From: Paragordius varius
Taxonomy: Eukaryota; Nematomorpha
Assembly: GCA_964247055.1 (NCBI GenBank)
Contig: OZ176050.1
Coordinates: forward strand, 8,184,001-8,248,000
Length of the DNA: 64,000 nucleotides
Direction: 5' to 3'
Of the stretch, positions 60,830 to 64,000 are shown piece by piece. Under the pieces are notes generated by a model, which worked only from the letters and a program-made list of their open reading frames with translations, was not told where the DNA came from and did not search any database. Positions within the stretch are counted from its first letter, which is position 1. The number at the start of each line of letters is the position of its first letter. The translations under genes were made by a program, and so were the position numbers.

Positions 60830-63490
60830 ACAAAAATACAGTTATTAAACTTAAATGCTTTAAAAAAATCGCATTAAACGATAATTTTTTCCATGATAAA
60901 TAAGTATACACTTCGGTTAAAATCAGCTAAGATTTATATACGTTGTGCTTCAAAAAATATTATTAAATATTATAAAACTGAACCATTAGTATAAATATAT
61001 AGCATATAGCTGAAACGACTTTATTTTCCCTTTATCATTTAATTACATACAAGTATATTTAGAAAATTATGCTTTTATGTCAACCCATATCCGCAACAAC
61101 AAAGGACTGTTATTGATGCATTACACTGGTGTGAAAGGCAGCATGAAACGTTTTCTGTAAACATTAGCGACGTGGGTCTGATGCATCCTTTTCTTGATAT
61201 GATGAAACCAAAAAACTTTACCCGGAGGATTAGTTTCTTTAAAATAAATTAAAAATAAACTTGTGATTTCGATATGTTTATTTTAAGAGTTTATGGAAAT
61301 TATAATAGGAGACTTAAATCTATTAAAACACATTTTGTACAGTTTTTCCAAACATTTCTTCTCTTCTGTATCCAACCAGTTTGAATATGTAAAATTAGCC
61401 AAAATTGTTAAATAAACTGATCAAAGGTTACAATTACATATAAAACATAAATTATATACATAAAAAGTTACCAAAATGTATTTTTCCAAGTTTTTGTATA
61501 TGTCAAGTGTGCCCTCACTTGCAATATCTTCAAACTTTTCTTTATCATATAATTTTTTATCACCTTCTGTTCAAGTTTTGCTTGACTTAAGTGCCCTAAT
61601 GTTATTTTTTATCACATGAAAGCAAGCTATGACTTAAACATGCAAGTCAATTCAAAAAAAATTTTTTATCACCCCACATAATCTGGGTGAAAGTGCGCCA
61701 CTACTTGTTTTATTAATAACATTAGGGAAAATTTGTGAAGTTATAAAATCGATGCTTTCATCAAATCTTAACAAACGTTTTCTATGTTACAATTATATTT
61801 TTTGCTCTCCGATTTGTTTCTAAAATTGTTCATGTACATTTGTTCACGGTAATCAGATAACAAACACAATATAAATTTTAATAATGGAAGGTTTTAAAAT
61901 CAATCTAAAAGTTTATATATGTATTTTCAAAAAAAGGTTAACCTTTATTTAGATCTACAGGATTAATAACATCAAAAATATTCAGGGTGCGTACTATTAA
62001 ATAGATACGCTTTTTAACGTGCAACAATCTATATTTATAGAAATATTTTTACTTGAATTACGTAAATTGTCTTTTTATAGATACTACATGTTATTCCGTG
62101 ATTAATGAGTTAAATCCAATATTATAAATCTCCCCTCAAATATCCTAAACCTTTGGTTACATTTTTTGAGCACTATTGTTATTTCGTGAGACTGCTTTTG
62201 CTTAAAATAAATATAAGATAGTGCTATAATTATTTATGTATTATAACCGTATTTGGTTAAATAGTAAAATATAGGAGTGTTTGAAGGGCGAATAATTTCA
62301 TCATCTAAATAGGTACCGGGTTGAAATTAATAAAATCCTAATATTTATAATTTTAACATATGTGACTTTGAGTTAAAAAATGCATATTGTATTTGGTGTT
62401 TATTTTTTGTGGCCTTAATCAATATATTTTTGTTGTAAAATTCCAGAATATTCCCCCCCAAAATTTGAATTGGGTGGTAAAATAATGTTACATTCATAAG
62501 CAAAAGACTTGACAAGTTTTTTTAATCACCGATCTTCAAATGTATACTTCCTGGCTTAAGTAAATTTGCTCAATTTTCTACGCTTGGCTTATAAGTCTGC
62601 GACTTTCTTATTACCCCACCCTAAAGCGTAACCGTTTCTTTCATTCAAAATAATCTGAGGTAGGCTACAACAAAATTTTGCTAAAAATTAAATTTTTGAA
62701 AAAAGCACATGCAAATATTTTTAGTTGAAATCAAAATTGGGCAAATACATTTAAATCATCGTGCAATCCTGGCATTTTTATGTTTATTTTCAAATGACTA
62801 CCCCATAGAAGAGCGAAAAAATTTCGGACTTTCGGAGCCCACATTTAAAAATTATTACTTGCTGGCTTAAGTACTTGCTCAACTTGGCACGCTTGACTTA
62901 CAAGTCAAGTGCGACTTTTTTATAACCCCACCCTTTACTTAAGAGAACAAGCCTTTTTTAGAAAAGCGAAAAAATTCGGGACTTTGGGAGTTTGCAACTA
63001 ATTAAATTATTTTAAATTATTTTGCTTTTTATAGGTAATATATGATATTTTTTAGTTATATGTTGTGGAAGGAACATTAATAACCAATTTAATTATAAAA
63101 TGTGCCCAAATTTAGCCTTTTTCTGATATGAAACAGTTACCACAAAATAATAGATTTATGTTCTTCGTAAAGAACTAAAGTATCATGATAAACCTGACAC
63201 ATTTCCTGTCACATATTTCCACAGGTTATTTGTTTGTGGACACTTGTATTAAGTTTTTAAAGAAATTTTAAATCTGGGTAGTCTAAAAGAATATGAAGAT
63301 TTATAACATATTTATTTAATTAAAGCCTAAGTCAAATTGAAATCCAAAAATAAATATACATAACTTGATTTTTGTGGTAGGTTATATATTTCTACATAAT
63401 CATATATTTAAAGTATTGAATTTTTATTTTATCCACTGTTTTATCTATTTGTTATAATTACAAACATAATATATAATTATGCTCTTTCAT
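60830..63490. other. Long stretch without a recognised gene
   Basis: Coding-like fragments are present but unassigned. A plus-strand 70-codon frame at about 61043-61254 reads VNPYPQQQRTVIDALHWCER then DVGLMHPFLDMMKPKNF and a stop. Minus-strand blocks at about 61570-61473 (KLYDKEKFEDIASEGTLDIY) and 61440-61330 (NFTYSNWLDTEEKKCLEKLY) may be exons of one gene, though I could not join them in phase. The remainder is A/T-rich with repeats described separately. Confidence 0.3.
62540..62945 (+). repeat. Unassigned short direct repeats (two copies plus relics)
   Basis: Segments 62544-62632 and 62856-62940 match: CTGGCTTAAGTA, TTGCTCAA, CGCTTG, then GCGACTTT and ACCCCACCCT in the same order, about 80% alike. 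A second pair, GCGAAAAAATT...GGACTTT...GGAG, lies at 62811 and 62965. Related pieces with GACTTAAG and ATCACCCCAC occur at 61555-61690, so this is probably a small dispersed element whose termini I cannot define. Confidence 0.45.
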
Positions 63491-63739
63491 TTTATTAGCC
63501 TATATATTTAAGCTGCATGAATGATGCCCACCTATGGAAACAGATATTAATTATATTATATCCCAATGTTTATCGAAACATGCATTAAAACGTATGTTCA
63601 AATTTAAAATGTTATATTTAAAAAATATATTCTGGCTATTGGTATGTATAATTTATGCTGTTGAAAGAATTTTATTTAATAATTATATTTTTACACCAGT
63701 TATGTTTGGAGGCTGTTTCGATAAACATCTTTACCAATT

Positions 63740-64000
63740 CCATATTTTCTGAGAACATTGAAGAAAATGACATTGAATACCCCAAAATTAATAGTTTGAG
63801 ACAAATGCCTGGTTTTTTATCTACTGAACTTCATATTGATAATAAAACATACAAACTAGATAATATAAAAACAATGCAACTACATAAATTAAAACATTGG
63901 CCTAATACTAAAAAATTGGCCACATACATAAAAGAATCAGAAAATGCCATCAATTTTAAAAAACAACACCAAAGAAGTCACCCTCTTAAAAAATCAAAAA
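63740..64000 (+). CDS. Incomplete reading frame running off the window
   Basis: From about 63720 to the last base one plus-strand frame stays open. It reads IFTNSIFSENIEENDIEYPK then INSLRQMPGFLSTELHIDN, later KLKHWPNTKKLATYIKES and a lysine-rich end. It is hydrophilic, with no domain I recognise. The 5' side may connect through an intron to the frame at 63534. Because it is cut by the window it may be part of a real gene; the composition is less A/T-noise-like than its surroundings. Confidence 0.35.

Noticed and set aside
1..64000. tRNA, rRNA or spliced-leader genes
   Set aside because: No cloverleaf with a GTTCGAATC-type arm, no rRNA core block and no Sm-site hairpin was recognised by eye; a covariance-model scan would be needed to exclude diverged copies.

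Overview
This 64 kb window is eukaryotic and very AT-rich (roughly three quarters A+T by eye). No bacterial or viral gene organisation was seen. Seven protein-coding genes can be read exon by exon: BOLA3, ERCC1, DCTN4 (dynactin p62), USO1 (p115), a Polycomb RING protein (PCGF), a four-and-a-half-LIM protein (FHL) and NRF1 (nuclear respiratory factor 1). FHL, PCGF and NRF1 point to an animal. Nineteen introns in these genes are only 21-34 nt long, always GT...AG. Introns this short in animal genes are known from dicyemid mesozoans, so a dicyemid or a similarly reduced metazoan is my best guess. That assignment is inference.

Layout. 1-3.1 kb: piggyBac-like MITEs and an unnamed dispersed repeat. 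3.5-6.1 kb: BOLA3 (-) and ERCC1 (+), divergent, with 22 bp between their start codons. 6.4-12.9 kb: an inverted pair of piggyBac-like MITEs and two full-length, decayed hAT elements, the second with a perfect 8-bp target duplication and a Helitron inside it. 13.3-22.8 kb: DCTN4 (+), whose 6.6 kb third intron holds a palindromic PIF/Harbinger element, itself invaded by a foldback element (containing a hAT MITE) and a LINE fragment. 23.0-23.6 kb: two inverted LINE fragments. 24.3-37.0 kb: USO1 (-), 25 exons and 1315 codons, phase-consistent throughout. 37-42 kb: transposon debris and weak coding signals. 42.2-43.4 kb: PCGF (-). 43.7-46.4 kb: MITEs. 46.8-51.0 kb: FHL (+), with a Helitron and LINE fragment in intron 1. 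51.6-53.2 kb: a larger Helitron carrying about seven tandem ~160 bp units. 55.8-59.3 kb: NRF1 (-). 59.7-64 kb: MITE and Harbinger remnants, unassigned repeats and an incomplete reading frame at the window end.

The genes are ordinary housekeeping and developmental functions (Fe-S maturation, nucleotide excision repair, dynein motor complex, Golgi tethering, chromatin silencing, LIM scaffold, mitochondrial gene regulation), not a pathway. The unusual content is in gene architecture. Tiny introns cluster at the 5' ends of genes, while 3' introns are large and transposon-filled. The mobile elements show a palindromic Harbinger with a host-like 32-nt intron, a foldback element built from 21-bp repeats, and Helitrons with nucleosome-length internal repeats. 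No tRNA, rRNA or CRISPR array was recognised.
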